From contig JAFYEA010000031.1 in the NCBI GenBank assembly GCA_017544525.1, positions 1 through 19,667 of the forward strand: a stretch of DNA of 19,667 nucleotides. Direction: 5' to 3'. Numbering within the stretch: position 1 is the first letter of the stretch; each line of letters opens with the position of its first letter. This stretch comes from Bacilli bacterium. GTDB lineage: Bacteria > Bacillota_I > Bacilli_A > RF39 > UBA660. Shown here piece by piece: positions 1-7,100 of this stretch. The position numbers were made by a program, and so were the translations under genes. The notes beneath the pieces are model-generated. The model searched no databases, was not told where the DNA came from, and saw only the letters and a list, made by a program, of their open reading frames with translations.

Positions 1-2
1 AT

Positions 3-254
3 ATGGGAATGACTTTAAGAGAAAATCAAAGAGATTATTATTTTGAAAAATTAGATAAACATTTTAAAGGTTTAAAAGAAAAATATATCAAATATTATGG
101 AGAAAGATATAATTGTGCTGTTCCTAACTATAAATCATTATATAAAGTGTTTACTAATGAATGTGATAAGTATGGAATACTTTATAATATGAAAGATATT
201 ATTAAAGCATATAAAAGAGAAATAAAGGATAATGAACAAATATCATTGTTCTAG
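3..254 (+). CDS. C-terminal part of a possible radical SAM (spore-photoproduct-lyase-like) protein, 5' end outside window
   Basis: The reading frame is open from the window edge to a TAG stop at 252-254, so what is visible (83 codons from the first in-frame ATG) is probably only the end of a longer gene. The segment is basic and rich in Tyr and Lys, with a KYIKYYGERYNC stretch, a KYGILYNMKDIIKAYK stretch and a terminal QISLF. From memory, this resembles the tail of the SPL-like radical SAM proteins common in Clostridia and Bacilli, in which a Cys/Tyr-rich region is followed by a helix ending in QLSLF. The radical SAM cysteine motif itself lies outside the window, so the family call is tentative. 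No ribosome binding site precedes the ATG at 3, which supports an internal methionine. The DNA just downstream looks decayed. Confidence 0.5.
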   Translation: MGMTLRENQRDYYFEKLDKHFKGLKEKYIKYYGERYNCAVPNYKSLYKVFTNECDKYGILYNMKDIIKAYKREIKDNEQISLF

Positions 255-255
255 A

Positions 256-349
256 ATGATCGGAAGATTAAGATATTACGAACAAAAAAAATTATTTTTA
301 TGGCGACTTTTCTTTTGATGAAAAGTATGATGCTCTAAAACACCTATAA
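256..349 (+). pseudogene. Short decayed coding remnant with a frameshift in an A8 run
   Basis: An ATG at 256 opens a frame reading MIGRLRYYEQKK and stops early at 316-318. If one base is skipped in the run of eight A at 284-291, the frame continues through YFYGDFSFDEKYDALKHL to TAA at 347-349, about 30 codons. The RLRYYEQK stretch recalls the start of MerR-type regulators, but the match is too short to assign. There is no ribosome binding site or promoter in front. It lies between the end of the upstream gene and a tRNA fragment, which fits eroded DNA at an old junction. It could also be non-coding DNA that reads well by chance. Confidence 0.3.
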
Positions 350-390
350 AATAAGTCTAAAATGAATGTGGGAATAATAATCCCGAAAAA

Positions 391-435
391 ATTCTAAGGC
401 GTCGGTCAAGAGTTCGAATCCCTTCCGGGACACCA
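391..435 (+). pseudogene. 3' half of a tRNA-Arg(TCT), truncated at the anticodon loop
   Basis: Canonical tRNA numbering fits without gaps: anticodon loop ATTCTAA at 391-397 (anticodon TCT at 393-395), 3' anticodon stem GGCGT at 398-402, five-base variable loop at 403-407, T-stem AAGAG at 408-412, T-loop TTCGAAT at 413-419, 3' T-stem CCCTT at 420-424, 3' acceptor CCGGGAC at 425-431, discriminator A at 432 and encoded CCA at 433-435. The 5' anticodon stem, D-arm and complete 5' acceptor strand are missing: 386-390 is AAAAA and cannot pair. One T-stem pair is an A-C mismatch. It therefore cannot fold as a working tRNA. Loss exactly at the anticodon loop is typical of att sites used by tRNA-targeting tyrosine integrases. 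Confidence 0.7.
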
Positions 436-445
436 TTATGAAAAG

Positions 446-471
446 AAACTAGTCGATTGACTAGTTTTTTT
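446..471 (+). terminator. Intrinsic terminator after the tRNA remnant
   Basis: A perfect 9-bp stem, AAACTAGTC (446-454) with GACTAGTTT (459-467), has a GATT loop and runs into a T tract ending at 471. It lies where the terminator of a tRNA-Arg transcription unit would be expected. Confidence 0.75.
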
Positions 472-512
472 GTTAGAAATAATGAAACAGTATTAGTTAG
501 TAAGTCTTTTAA

Positions 513-541
513 TTGCTAGATGATATGTTTTCGTATATAAT
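513..541 (+). promoter_or_regulatory. Sigma-70-type promoter for the rhodanese/Ig-like/thioredoxin-like gene
   Basis: The -35 element TTGCTA (513-518) is separated by 17 bases from a perfect TATAAT (536-541). The start codon at 579 lies 38 bases downstream of the -10. Confidence 0.55.
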
Positions 542-578
542 TAAATTATAATAATAAAAAAATAATATGAGGTGTTTT

Positions 579-2135
579 ATGAAAAAAAAGAAATATTTAA
601 TAATATCAGCAATTATAGTAGCAGTAGCATTATTAACTATAGGAATTATTTTATTAGTTTTTAATAATAAAACAACTACTGAGAATAAAAATCAATTAAA
701 AGAATTGCCAAAACCTGAAATTACCGGTGGATCAAGAGGAGAACTTGGAATAGACAAAAATATAAACGAGAAAACAATTGATGAATATTTATATAGAGAA
801 GATTCAGTTTATAGAGACATGAGAATGTTAGAAGATCCAGGTAATTATGAAGCAATAGGTGGTGATCGTTTCTTATCTGGTTACGTTGATGGATTTGAGG
901 TAATACCACTACCATATATAATTCCTGTTAAAGGATTACCAAAAGAGGTTGGTGATACTTATACTGGTACAACATTATTTTATGAGGAAAATGGAACTTA
1001 CATAGCTAATTATGAAGAGTCTATGAGTATCATTGAAAAAATCTTTCCAAAAGATAAAGCGATATTTTTGATGTGCGGTGGCGGTGGCTATGCAGGCATG
1101 ACTAAAAACTTTTTAGTATCTTTAGGATGGGATGAAAATAAAATTTATAATACTGGTGGATACTGGTACTATGAAGGAAAGCATAACATAAACGTAAAAA
1201 AAGATAACAATGGAGTCGTATCTTATGACTTTGATAAAGTACCATATCATAAGATAGACTTTGACAAGTTAACAAAAACTTCAAATTATAAAAATCCCGA
1301 AATAAAAGTTAGTGAATTAAAAATTAACACTTCTAATTTAGTATTAGAAGAAGGTACATCTTTTCAATTAAACGTAATTGTATTACCAAATGCTGCAACT
1401 AATAAAAAAGTAAAATGGTCAAGTAGTAATGAAAAAATAGCTGTAGTAACAGATACTGGTTTGGTTAAAGCTATTGGAAATGGTAAAGCCACAATAAAAG
1501 TAGAATCTGTAGATGGTAATAAATCAGTTACATGTGATGTTGTTGTTAGTAAAAAAATAGTAAGTACTCGTATTGAATTGGATGATGTTTCTCATGAAAA
1601 TAGAGAACTATTATCATATGATTTGTCTAAGCTTAGTAAAGAGTTTGAGGATAAGACTAATTTATTAACAGATGCTGATGGTAACTTTATACCAAATAAG
1701 TATTATGATCTTGCTCCTGATGGAGAAGGATATGTTGTAAATGATTTATGGAGAGAAGAATACAAAAAGTTTGGAGAACAATTTGAACAATATAAAAGTA
1801 TGAGAGTAGAAATTTTTAATAAACTTATAGAAGAAAAGAAATCTTTTATTATTTTAATTCATACTAAAGAATGCGAAGCAAGAGCTTATCCAGTAGTAGA
1901 TGGTGCTGTGAAAATTCTAGAGCAATATAATTACTCATATATTGAACTAGGCAGTGCAGCATTAAATGGTGATACTACACTTGAAGATTCAAAATTAGAT
2001 ACAAGCAAGTTAGGGGATGGATCTGTTGCGATTGTTAAAGATGGGAAATTATATGCAACTATTAATTCAAATGTTGATTCAATAAAAAATGAGGGGGAAT
2101 TAAGAGTTTGGCTTAGCAAGTATATTAATATATAA
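579..2135 (+). CDS. Membrane-anchored extracytoplasmic protein: rhodanese-like, bacterial Ig-like (Big_2) and thioredoxin-like domains
   Basis: Start 579 is chosen because GAGGTG at 569-574 precedes it; an in-frame ATG at 567 has no Shine-Dalgarno. The 518-residue product begins with KKKK and one hydrophobic segment (about residues 6-28) and no lipobox, so it is probably a single-pass protein facing outward. Residues 98-205 look rhodanese-like: FLSGYVDGFEVIPLP corresponds to the family's GHIPGAxNIP region, and Cys166 in the loop MCGGGGYAGMT sits where the catalytic Cys is found. Residues 245-325 form a Big_2 Ig-like domain (LEEGTSFQLNV, VKWSSSNEKIAVV, GLVKAIGNGKATIKV). Residues 405-515 resemble a thioredoxin fold (FIILIHTKEC at the active-site strand) but hold a single Cys432 instead of CxxC. 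Inferred role: sulfur, thiol or redox chemistry at the cell surface. The domain calls are motif-based and the thioredoxin-like one is the weakest. Confidence 0.7.
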   Translation: MKKKKYLIISAIIVAVALLTIGIILLVFNNKTTTENKNQLKELPKPEITGGSRGELGIDKNINEKTIDEYLYREDSVYRDMRMLEDPGNYEAIGGDRFLSGYVDGFEVIPLPYIIPVKGLPKEVGDTYTGTTLFYEENGTYIANYEESMSIIEKIFPKDKAIFLMCGGGGYAGMTKNFLVSLGWDENKIYNTGGYWYYEGKHNINVKKDNNGVVSYDFDKVPYHKIDFDKLTKTSNYKNPEIKVSELKINTSNLVLEEGTSFQLNVIVLPNAATNKKVKWSSSNEKIAVVTDTGLVKAIGNGKATIKVESVDGNKSVTCDVVVSKKIVSTRIELDDVSHENRELLSYDLSKLSKEFEDKTNLLTDADGNFIPNKYYDLAPDGEGYVVNDLWREEYKKFGEQFEQYKSMRVEIFNKLIEEKKSFIILIHTKECEARAYPVVDGAVKILEQYNYSYIELGSAALNGDTTLEDSKLDTSKLGDGSVAIVKDGKLYATINSNVDSIKNEGELRVWLSKYINI

Positions 2136-2156
2136 TTTTGTTAATTAAAGGATAAT

Positions 2157-2188
2157 AAAACGACTTAGTAATTAAACTAAGTCGTTTT
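2157..2188. terminator. Bidirectional terminator between convergent genes
   Basis: A perfect 13-bp stem, AAAACGACTTAGT (2157-2169) with ACTAAGTCGTTTT (2176-2188), has loop AATTAA and A/T tracts on both sides. The stop codon of the minus-strand tetR-type gene (2172-2174) lies in the loop, so one hairpin can serve both genes. Confidence 0.85.
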
Positions 2189-2783
2189 TAAATAAATTTT
2201 TGATATTATCGATTACAAGATTAGTCATAATATCATAATTCATATCACTATGTTTGTGATAGATAATTTCGTGACATAAATTATCAATTAATCCTAACAT
2301 TATATGAACTTTTTCAAACAATTCATTTTCACTGAAATTATTATTTAGTAGTATTTCTTTAAGAGAGTTAGTCATTTCTAATTCTCTTTTATAATAGTAT
2401 TCTGCAATTCTCCTATCTGAATGAACCATAGACATAATTTCTTCGTGGGCAATATTAGATACTTTGTGATTATTGATGTAATGATTAATCATTTGCCTTA
2501 ATAATTTATCAAAATCTTTCTTATCAAATTTAATATTTGTGTTCTTAAGCATAGGGAAGAAGATATCGTCACCATACTTTTCTAATCCTTCAATTAAAAC
2601 ATCATATTTGTCTTTAAAGTATTGGTAGACTATACCAGTAGAAACACCAGCTTCTTTAGCAATTTCTGCAGTATTAGTATTATAATAACCATTTTTACAT
2701 ATCAAATTAAAACCAGCTTCAATTATTTTTTCTTTTTTTTCTATAGCTCTTTGTTGTTTTGGTTCTCTGATGTTTTCTATCAT
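2172..2783 (-). CDS. TetR/AcrR-family transcriptional regulator
   Basis: The start is ATG at 2783-2781, with GAGGTG at 2795-2790 in front; a GTG in the same frame at 2792 is part of that ribosome binding site. The 203-residue length is typical of the family. The N-terminal helix-turn-helix is clear (KIIEAGFNLICKNGYYNT, then TAEIAKEAGVSTGIVYQYFK at about residues 40-60), followed by an all-helical ligand-binding and dimerisation region that is not conserved enough to suggest a ligand. It is divergent from an ABC exporter operon. Two related inverted repeats lie in the shared intergenic region, one over its own -35 region and one at the exporter transcription start. By TetR-family precedent it probably represses both and is released by a substrate of the exporter. 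Confidence 0.9.
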   Translation of the reverse strand: MIENIREPKQQRAIEKKEKIIEAGFNLICKNGYYNTNTAEIAKEAGVSTGIVYQYFKDKYDVLIEGLEKYGDDIFFPMLKNTNIKFDKKDFDKLLRQMINHYINNHKVSNIAHEEIMSMVHSDRRIAEYYYKRELEMTNSLKEILLNNNFSENELFEKVHIMLGLIDNLCHEIIYHKHSDMNYDIMTNLVIDNIKNLFKNDLV

Positions 2784-2803
2784 AAGAATCACCTCATGAA
2801 AGT

Positions 2804-2832
2804 ATTATATCATACTTTGTAAAAAATATGAA
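2804..2832 (-). promoter_or_regulatory. Promoter of the TetR-type regulator
   Basis: On the minus strand a perfect TATAAT (2809-2804) lies 17 bases from TTCATA (2832-2827), a 4/6 match to the -35 consensus. The -35 falls within operator O1 (2825-2846), implying autoregulation. Confidence 0.5.
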
Positions 2833-2846
2833 ATATTATTCACATT
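2825..2846. promoter_or_regulatory. Putative TetR operator O1 (imperfect inverted repeat)
   Basis: The left arm AATATGAAA (2825-2833) is identical to that of O2. The right arm ATTCACATT (2838-2846) matches seven of nine positions of the O2 right arm. The 4-base spacer is also the same. It overlaps the regulator's -35 and lies just upstream of the exporter's -35. Confidence 0.5.
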
Positions 2847-2850
2847 TTTG

Positions 2851-2879
2851 TTGACTGTGATTGCTGCGGAGAATATAAT
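2851..2879 (+). promoter_or_regulatory. Promoter of the ABC exporter operon
   Basis: TTGACT (2851-2856), a 17-base spacer and a perfect TATAAT (2874-2879). The expected transcription start, about 2886, falls inside operator O2. Confidence 0.75.
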
Positions 2880-2880
2880 T

Positions 2881-2902
2881 AATATGAAATATGTTTCATA
2901 TT
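2881..2902. promoter_or_regulatory. Putative TetR operator O2 (perfect inverted repeat)
   Basis: AATATGAAA (2881-2889) and TTTCATATT (2894-2902) are perfect 9-base arms around TATG. The site begins 2 bases after the -10 of the exporter promoter, where a bound repressor would block initiation. Confidence 0.7.
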
Positions 2903-2921
2903 TAGAAAGAGAGATACAATA

Positions 2922-3620
2922 ATGAGTTTTATAGAATTAAAAAATGTTAAGAAAACATATATAGTTGGAGGAAAAGAATTTGATGCTTTAGATGGAATAA
3001 ACATGAGCATTAATCAAGGTGAATTTGTTGTAATACTTGGGCCATCAGGTGCTGGTAAATCAACACTGTTAAATTTATTGGGGGGAATGGATAAAGTAAC
3101 ATCAGGCTCAATCGTTATTGGGGAAGATGATATTGCTAAATTTAATGATAGTGAATTAACAAGATATAGAGCGCATAGTGTTGGTTTTATTTTTCAATTT
3201 TATAATATAATGCCAACTCTAACAGTAGAAGAAAATGTAAATTTAATAAAAGATGTTACAAATACTTCTAAGGATTCTAAAGAAATATTAAAAAGCGTTG
3301 GTTTATTAAAGCATGCTGATAAGTTTCCACAAGAGTTATCAGGTGGAGAACAGCAAAGAGTATCTATAGCAAGAGCAATAATGAAAAATCCAAAGGTACT
3401 ATTATGTGATGAACCAACAGGAGCACTAGATTCTAAAACTGGTATAGAAATATTAAAATTATTAAAAAAACAAAGTGATGAAGATACAACAGTTATAATT
3501 GTTACCCATAACTCTCTAATTGCAGATATAGCAGATAGAGTTATAAAAATAAAAAATGGTAAAGTTGAATCTAATGAACTTAACAAACATCCAAAAAACA
3601 TAGATGAGGTTAAGTGGTAA
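2922..3620 (+). CDS. ABC transporter ATP-binding protein (MacB/LolD/FtsE-type)
   Basis: This 232-residue ATPase has all the nucleotide-binding motifs: Walker A GPSGAGKST (about residues 40-48), Q-loop FIFQFYN, signature LSGGEQQRVSIARAI (about 139-153), Walker B VLLCDEPTGALD (about 159-170) and H-loop VTHN. The N-terminus (FIELKNVKKTYIVGGKEFDALDGI without the first residues) and the GExVVILGPSGAGKSTLLN block are typical of the MacB/LolD subfamily that works with FtsX-type permeases. The ATG at 2922 follows AGAAAGAGAG. The permease gene starts immediately downstream, so the two form one operon, probably repressed by the divergent TetR protein. The likely role is export of, or resistance to, an amphipathic or peptide-like compound; the substrate is unknown. 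Confidence 0.92.
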   Translation: MSFIELKNVKKTYIVGGKEFDALDGINMSINQGEFVVILGPSGAGKSTLLNLLGGMDKVTSGSIVIGEDDIAKFNDSELTRYRAHSVGFIFQFYNIMPTLTVEENVNLIKDVTNTSKDSKEILKSVGLLKHADKFPQELSGGEQQRVSIARAIMKNPKVLLCDEPTGALDSKTGIEILKLLKKQSDEDTTVIIVTHNSLIADIADRVIKIKNGKVESNELNKHPKNIDEVKW

Positions 3621-3621
3621 T

Positions 3622-5991
3622 ATGTTAAAAAGAAAAATGTTTAGAGATATTCGTAAGAATTTATCTCAGTTTATAACAATCTTTTTGATGATTATGATTG
3701 GAATAATGGCTTATTCAGGAATTAAAGCATATATGGATGGTATGCAAAAAACAGCTAATAGGTTTTATTCAGAAAATAACTTACAAGACTTAAATGTAAT
3801 TGGATATTTAAATTATGATGATCTAAATAAGATTAAAAAGTTAGATAATGTTAAAGATGCTGAACTTAAGCTTTCAGTAACAGCGACCACAGATAATGAT
3901 AAAACATTATTATTAAACTTTATTGAATCAAATAATATTTCAAAATTTTATATATATGAAGGAGAAGAGTTTGATGCAAATAAAAGTGGTATTTGGTTAG
4001 ATAACTTCTACTGTGAAGAAAATGATATTAATGTTGGAGATATAGTTTTAGTCAAATATGATGGTATGGTACTTTATGAAAAAGTACTTGGTAAAATAAA
4101 TGTTCCAGATCATTTATATGATACTAGAGATGAATCAGAATTATATCCAGATCGTAAAGAGTTTGGATTTGCTTACATGAGTGTTAATGAAATTACTGAA
4201 GATTATATTAAATCAATTGCTATGAAAGAAGCTAGTATAGCAGATGAAAAAGTATTTGATATAGTTATGCCAAACTTTAATTATAAAGATCATATACCAT
4301 TTTCTAGTGTAATGGTTGATGTTGAAGATAAAAATAATAAAGATAATGTTAAAGAAAATATAGAGGATAATGTAAGTAATGCAAAGGCAATTATAAATAT
4401 TGAGGATACATCTTCATATGTTTCTTATCAAGGTGAAATAGATGAAGGTAAAACTTATGTAGGAGTCTTTTCAGGAATATTCTTATTCATTGCTATGCTT
4501 TCTGTTATTACAACTATGACTAGAGTTGTTAAAAATCAAAGAGTACAAATAGGAACACTTAAGGCGTTAGGATTTAGTAATAATAGAATATTGTTACATT
4601 ATATCGGTTATGGATTTTGGATAAGCGTATTTGCTTCACTAGTTGGATTAGTATTAGGTTATTTCTTAATTGGTAATATATTTATTAATCTAGAAATGGA
4701 ATTTTTTGAAATACCAAATGGTGCTCCTTCTATGAATATATCAAGCTATTGTGTATCAGTAGGAGTAATCTTAGTAGTAGCATTAATAACTTACATTACA
4801 GGTAGAAGTATATTAAAAGAAAATCCTGCTGAGACACTTAGAACAAAAATACCAAGTGTAAGTGGTAAAACTATTGGAATTACAAAAAGAGGATTCTTTA
4901 AAAAATTAAGCTTTTCTAGTAAATGGAATGTTAGGGATATCTTACGAAATAAAATGAGGACATTTATGGGGCTAGCTGGAGTCGTTGGTTGTTGTGCTTT
5001 AATAGTGTGTGCACTAGGAATGCTAGATTCTATGAATTTCTTTGTTAAATTGCAATTTGAAGATTTATATAACTTTGATTATAAATTGAACCTTAAAGAA
5101 AATTTATCTAATAATGAATTACAAGATTTATATGATAAGTATGGTAGTAATACATCGCAAAGTTTAGGAATAGAAATAAAAGATATTGATGGTAAAAGAG
5201 AAGCAAATAATATTTTAGTAACAGATGCAGGAAATTATTTAAGATTTGTGGATAATAAAAATAAAATTAAAGAAAAACCAAGTGATGATGGTGTATATGT
5301 TACATATAAGTTAGCATCAAACAAAGGATATAAGCTTGGTGATGAAATCACATGGCATATCTATGGAGACAGTAAATATTATTCATCTAAGATAATAGGG
5401 TTTAATAAAGATCCACAAAATCAAAATGTATCTATGACAAGAAAATATTTAGAGAATCTTGGAATAACATATCAACCAGATTCATTATATACAAATATAG
5501 ATTTAAGTAATACAAAAGAAATTAAAAATGTTGAAACAATTCAAAATATAGATAATTTAAAAGATGGTATGACAGGAATGCTTTCGATGATGAAAACTAT
5601 GTTGATTTTAATAATTGGAATAGCAGTGCTTCTTGGAGGCATAATAATATATAATTTAGGAATACTATCTTATACAGAAAAGGAATATCAATTTGCAACA
5701 CTAAAAGTATTAGGATTTAAAGATAATCAAATAAAGAATATATTTATAAAACAAAATAACTGGATAGCAGTAGTATCTATTATATTTGGTTTACCAATTG
5801 GGTATTATTTAACTGATTGGCTATTTAAAACTGCTATTGAAGAACATTATGATTTTGGAGCTTTTATTGAAACAAAAACATATATTATTTCAGCAATAGG
5901 TACATTCATTGTTTCATATTTAGTATCTAGATTCTTGGCAAGAAAGATAAAGAAAATAGATATGGTAACAAGCTTAAAAGGTAATGAGTAA
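3622..5991 (+). CDS. ABC transporter permease with two FtsX domains
   Basis: The product is 789 residues from ATG 3622. An upstream in-frame ATG at 3604 lacks a Shine-Dalgarno and would overlap the ATPase gene, while GAGGT at 3607-3611 precedes 3622. The topology is the duplicated MacB-like plan: TM1 near residues 15-35, a roughly 240-residue outer domain, a first FtsX unit with TM2-TM4 (about 280-395, with the conserved cytoplasmic loop QIGTLKALGFSNNRI), TM5 near 450, a second outer domain, and a second FtsX unit with TM6-TM8 (about 657-775, with the matching loop QFATLKVLGFKDNQI). The repeated TLKxLGF loops are the usual contact with the ATPase. With the 2922 product it should form an exporter or mechanotransmitter. 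No cargo gene (peptide or lantibiotic) is next to it, so defence against an external compound is more likely than secretion of a self-made one. Confidence 0.9.
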   Translation: MLKRKMFRDIRKNLSQFITIFLMIMIGIMAYSGIKAYMDGMQKTANRFYSENNLQDLNVIGYLNYDDLNKIKKLDNVKDAELKLSVTATTDNDKTLLLNFIESNNISKFYIYEGEEFDANKSGIWLDNFYCEENDINVGDIVLVKYDGMVLYEKVLGKINVPDHLYDTRDESELYPDRKEFGFAYMSVNEITEDYIKSIAMKEASIADEKVFDIVMPNFNYKDHIPFSSVMVDVEDKNNKDNVKENIEDNVSNAKAIINIEDTSSYVSYQGEIDEGKTYVGVFSGIFLFIAMLSVITTMTRVVKNQRVQIGTLKALGFSNNRILLHYIGYGFWISVFASLVGLVLGYFLIGNIFINLEMEFFEIPNGAPSMNISSYCVSVGVILVVALITYITGRSILKENPAETLRTKIPSVSGKTIGITKRGFFKKLSFSSKWNVRDILRNKMRTFMGLAGVVGCCALIVCALGMLDSMNFFVKLQFEDLYNFDYKLNLKENLSNNELQDLYDKYGSNTSQSLGIEIKDIDGKREANNILVTDAGNYLRFVDNKNKIKEKPSDDGVYVTYKLASNKGYKLGDEITWHIYGDSKYYSSKIIGFNKDPQNQNVSMTRKYLENLGITYQPDSLYTNIDLSNTKEIKNVETIQNIDNLKDGMTGMLSMMKTMLILIIGIAVLLGGIIIYNLGILSYTEKEYQFATLKVLGFKDNQIKNIFIKQNNWIAVVSIIFGLPIGYYLTDWLFKTAIEEHYDFGAFIETKTYIISAIGTFIVSYLVSRFLARKIKKIDMVTSLKGNE

Positions 5992-6044
5992 TATAATATA
6001 CGATAATGGTTTTTAAAATTATATACCTCCTAAAATGCCATTAT

Positions 6045-6071
6045 AAAAAGCAGTCTAATGACTGTTTTTTT
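6045..6071 (+). terminator. Terminator of the ABC exporter operon
   Basis: AAAAAGCAGTC (6045-6055), loop TAAT and GACTGTTTTTT (6060-6070) form a hairpin ending in seven T. A second, looser inverted repeat (ATAATGG 6003-6009 with CCATTAT 6038-6044) encloses the preceding spacer. Confidence 0.8.
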
Positions 6072-6096
6072 ATGTTATAATTTATTTATAAATAAA

Positions 6097-6125
6097 TTGA
6101 CTTTATACTAGATTTTCATTATAAT
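6097..6125 (+). promoter_or_regulatory. Promoter of the 6158 gene
   Basis: TTGACT (6097-6102), a 17-base spacer and a perfect TATAAT (6120-6125). An additional extended -10, TGTTATAAT at 6073-6081, lies upstream, directly after the terminator. Confidence 0.7.
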
Positions 6126-6157
6126 ATACGCGTATTTAATGAGAAGGAAGTGTTTTT

Positions 6158-6985
6158 ATGTTTGCTGGTGAAAATGTTAAAATAACAAAAAATGAATTTA
6201 AAAGCAAGATAGAAGAGACTGTAGGGCTTGGAAGCAATGAACATGGATATTTTGATTTAGATACAAAAGAACAATTGAAATTTGATTTATGCTATCATAC
6301 AAAGTCTAACGGGGATAAATTCGAGTTTTCTGGTGCTGATTATGGTTCAAAGAAACACTTCGCAGCTAGATTAAATAAACCAAATGGTGACTATGGTTAT
6401 ATTGAAGGTTACTGGGCTGATGGAGCAATTGATTGGATACAGGCTTTTGCAGCACATGATGGCTTAGCCGCTAATGTTTCAATGTGCAAAAGATATGTAA
6501 CTTATTCAATAAATGGTAGATTAGGTGATAACACAATTAAAAGATATATTTCGGTATATGATGATAGTTTCTTAATGACAGAAGGTGCTGGCAAAGAAGG
6601 ACTAGTTTCTAAAACGGTATCTTTTGATGATGGCTCTATTAAAGTATTAAGAAGAAAAAATAGACCTGAATTTGCTTTTCCAGTTGCAGATTTAGAAGAA
6701 GCAAAAAAATATGCATATCAATTACTTACGCATGATAGAAATATAGACACAAGAGATAAAGCAATCGAACATATTTGTGCTATATTTCCTAGATTTAAAG
6801 CATTCATAGATGAATACTTTTATATGTGCATGGAAAACATAATTGAAGCAGATGGTAAGTTAATATCAAAAAGAGCATCAATGGATTGGTTTGATTCATT
6901 AATTGAAGATACTATTATGTCAGAATGTAACTTTCCAAGTAAACCTAAGTTATTGGAGAAAAAAGATAAAACTAGTAAAAACTAG
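6158..6985 (+). CDS. Uncharacterised soluble protein (275 aa)
   Basis: I do not recognise this family. ATG 6158 has a good ribosome binding site (GAAGGAAG) and its own promoter and terminator. The protein has no signal peptide or membrane segment and is predicted cytoplasmic. The first two thirds look like mixed alpha/beta, rich in Gly, Asp and aromatics (GYFDLDTKEQLKFDL, GDYGYIEGYWADGAIDWIQ). The C-terminal third is helical (residues about 185-250) and ends in a Lys-rich tail. The last codons and the TAG stop lie within the terminator hairpin, so the KTSKN tail is shaped by that structure. It is one of four unrecognised soluble proteins in this window that are transcribed as single genes from strong promoters. 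Confidence 0.75.
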   Translation: MFAGENVKITKNEFKSKIEETVGLGSNEHGYFDLDTKEQLKFDLCYHTKSNGDKFEFSGADYGSKKHFAARLNKPNGDYGYIEGYWADGAIDWIQAFAAHDGLAANVSMCKRYVTYSINGRLGDNTIKRYISVYDDSFLMTEGAGKEGLVSKTVSFDDGSIKVLRRKNRPEFAFPVADLEEAKKYAYQLLTHDRNIDTRDKAIEHICAIFPRFKAFIDEYFYMCMENIIEADGKLISKRASMDWFDSLIEDTIMSECNFPSKPKLLEKKDKTSKN

Positions 6986-6992
6986 TTTTTTT
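6968..6992 (+). terminator. Terminator overlapping the end of the 6158 gene
   Basis: AAAACTAGT (6968-6976), loop AAAA and ACTAGTTTT (6981-6989), followed by T to 6992. The stop codon 6983-6985 is in the 3' arm. Confidence 0.8.
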
Positions 6993-7024
6993 ATACAATA
7001 TTTATAAGATAGTAGTATTGAAAT

Positions 7025-7048
7025 AAAAAGAGGTGAAAGCCTTTTTTT
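7025..7048 (+). terminator. Possible second terminator-like hairpin
   Basis: AAAAAGAGG (7025-7033), loop TGAAAG and CCTTTTTTT (7040-7048), with one G-T pair. It could be a backup terminator for the 6158 unit. No gene lies between it and the previous terminator. Confidence 0.4.
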
Positions 7049-7051
7049 AAT

Positions 7052-7080
7052 TTGTAATTGTAAATACCATAATATATAAT
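7052..7080 (+). promoter_or_regulatory. Promoter of the 7101 gene
   Basis: TTGTAA (7052-7057), a 17-base spacer and TATAAT (7075-7080). The start codon is 20 bases downstream of the -10, so the leader is only about 14 bases. Confidence 0.6.
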
Positions 7081-7100
7081 AATTATATACGGAGGGTTTT

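Noticed and set aside
306..326. Inverted repeat ACTTTTC / GAAAAGT resembling a hairpin
   Set aside because: It has no T tract, a low-GC stem and lies in decayed DNA; it is likely to be chance in such AT-rich sequence.
3200..3601. 133-codon open frame on the minus strand inside the ABC ATPase gene
   Set aside because: It is antisense to a gene with all ABC motifs, has no ribosome binding site and reads as low-complexity hydrophobic sequence.
6025..6031. ACCTCCT, a perfect minus-strand Shine-Dalgarno, in the gap after the ABC permease
   Set aside because: No start codon follows at a usable distance on the minus strand and no open frame is present.
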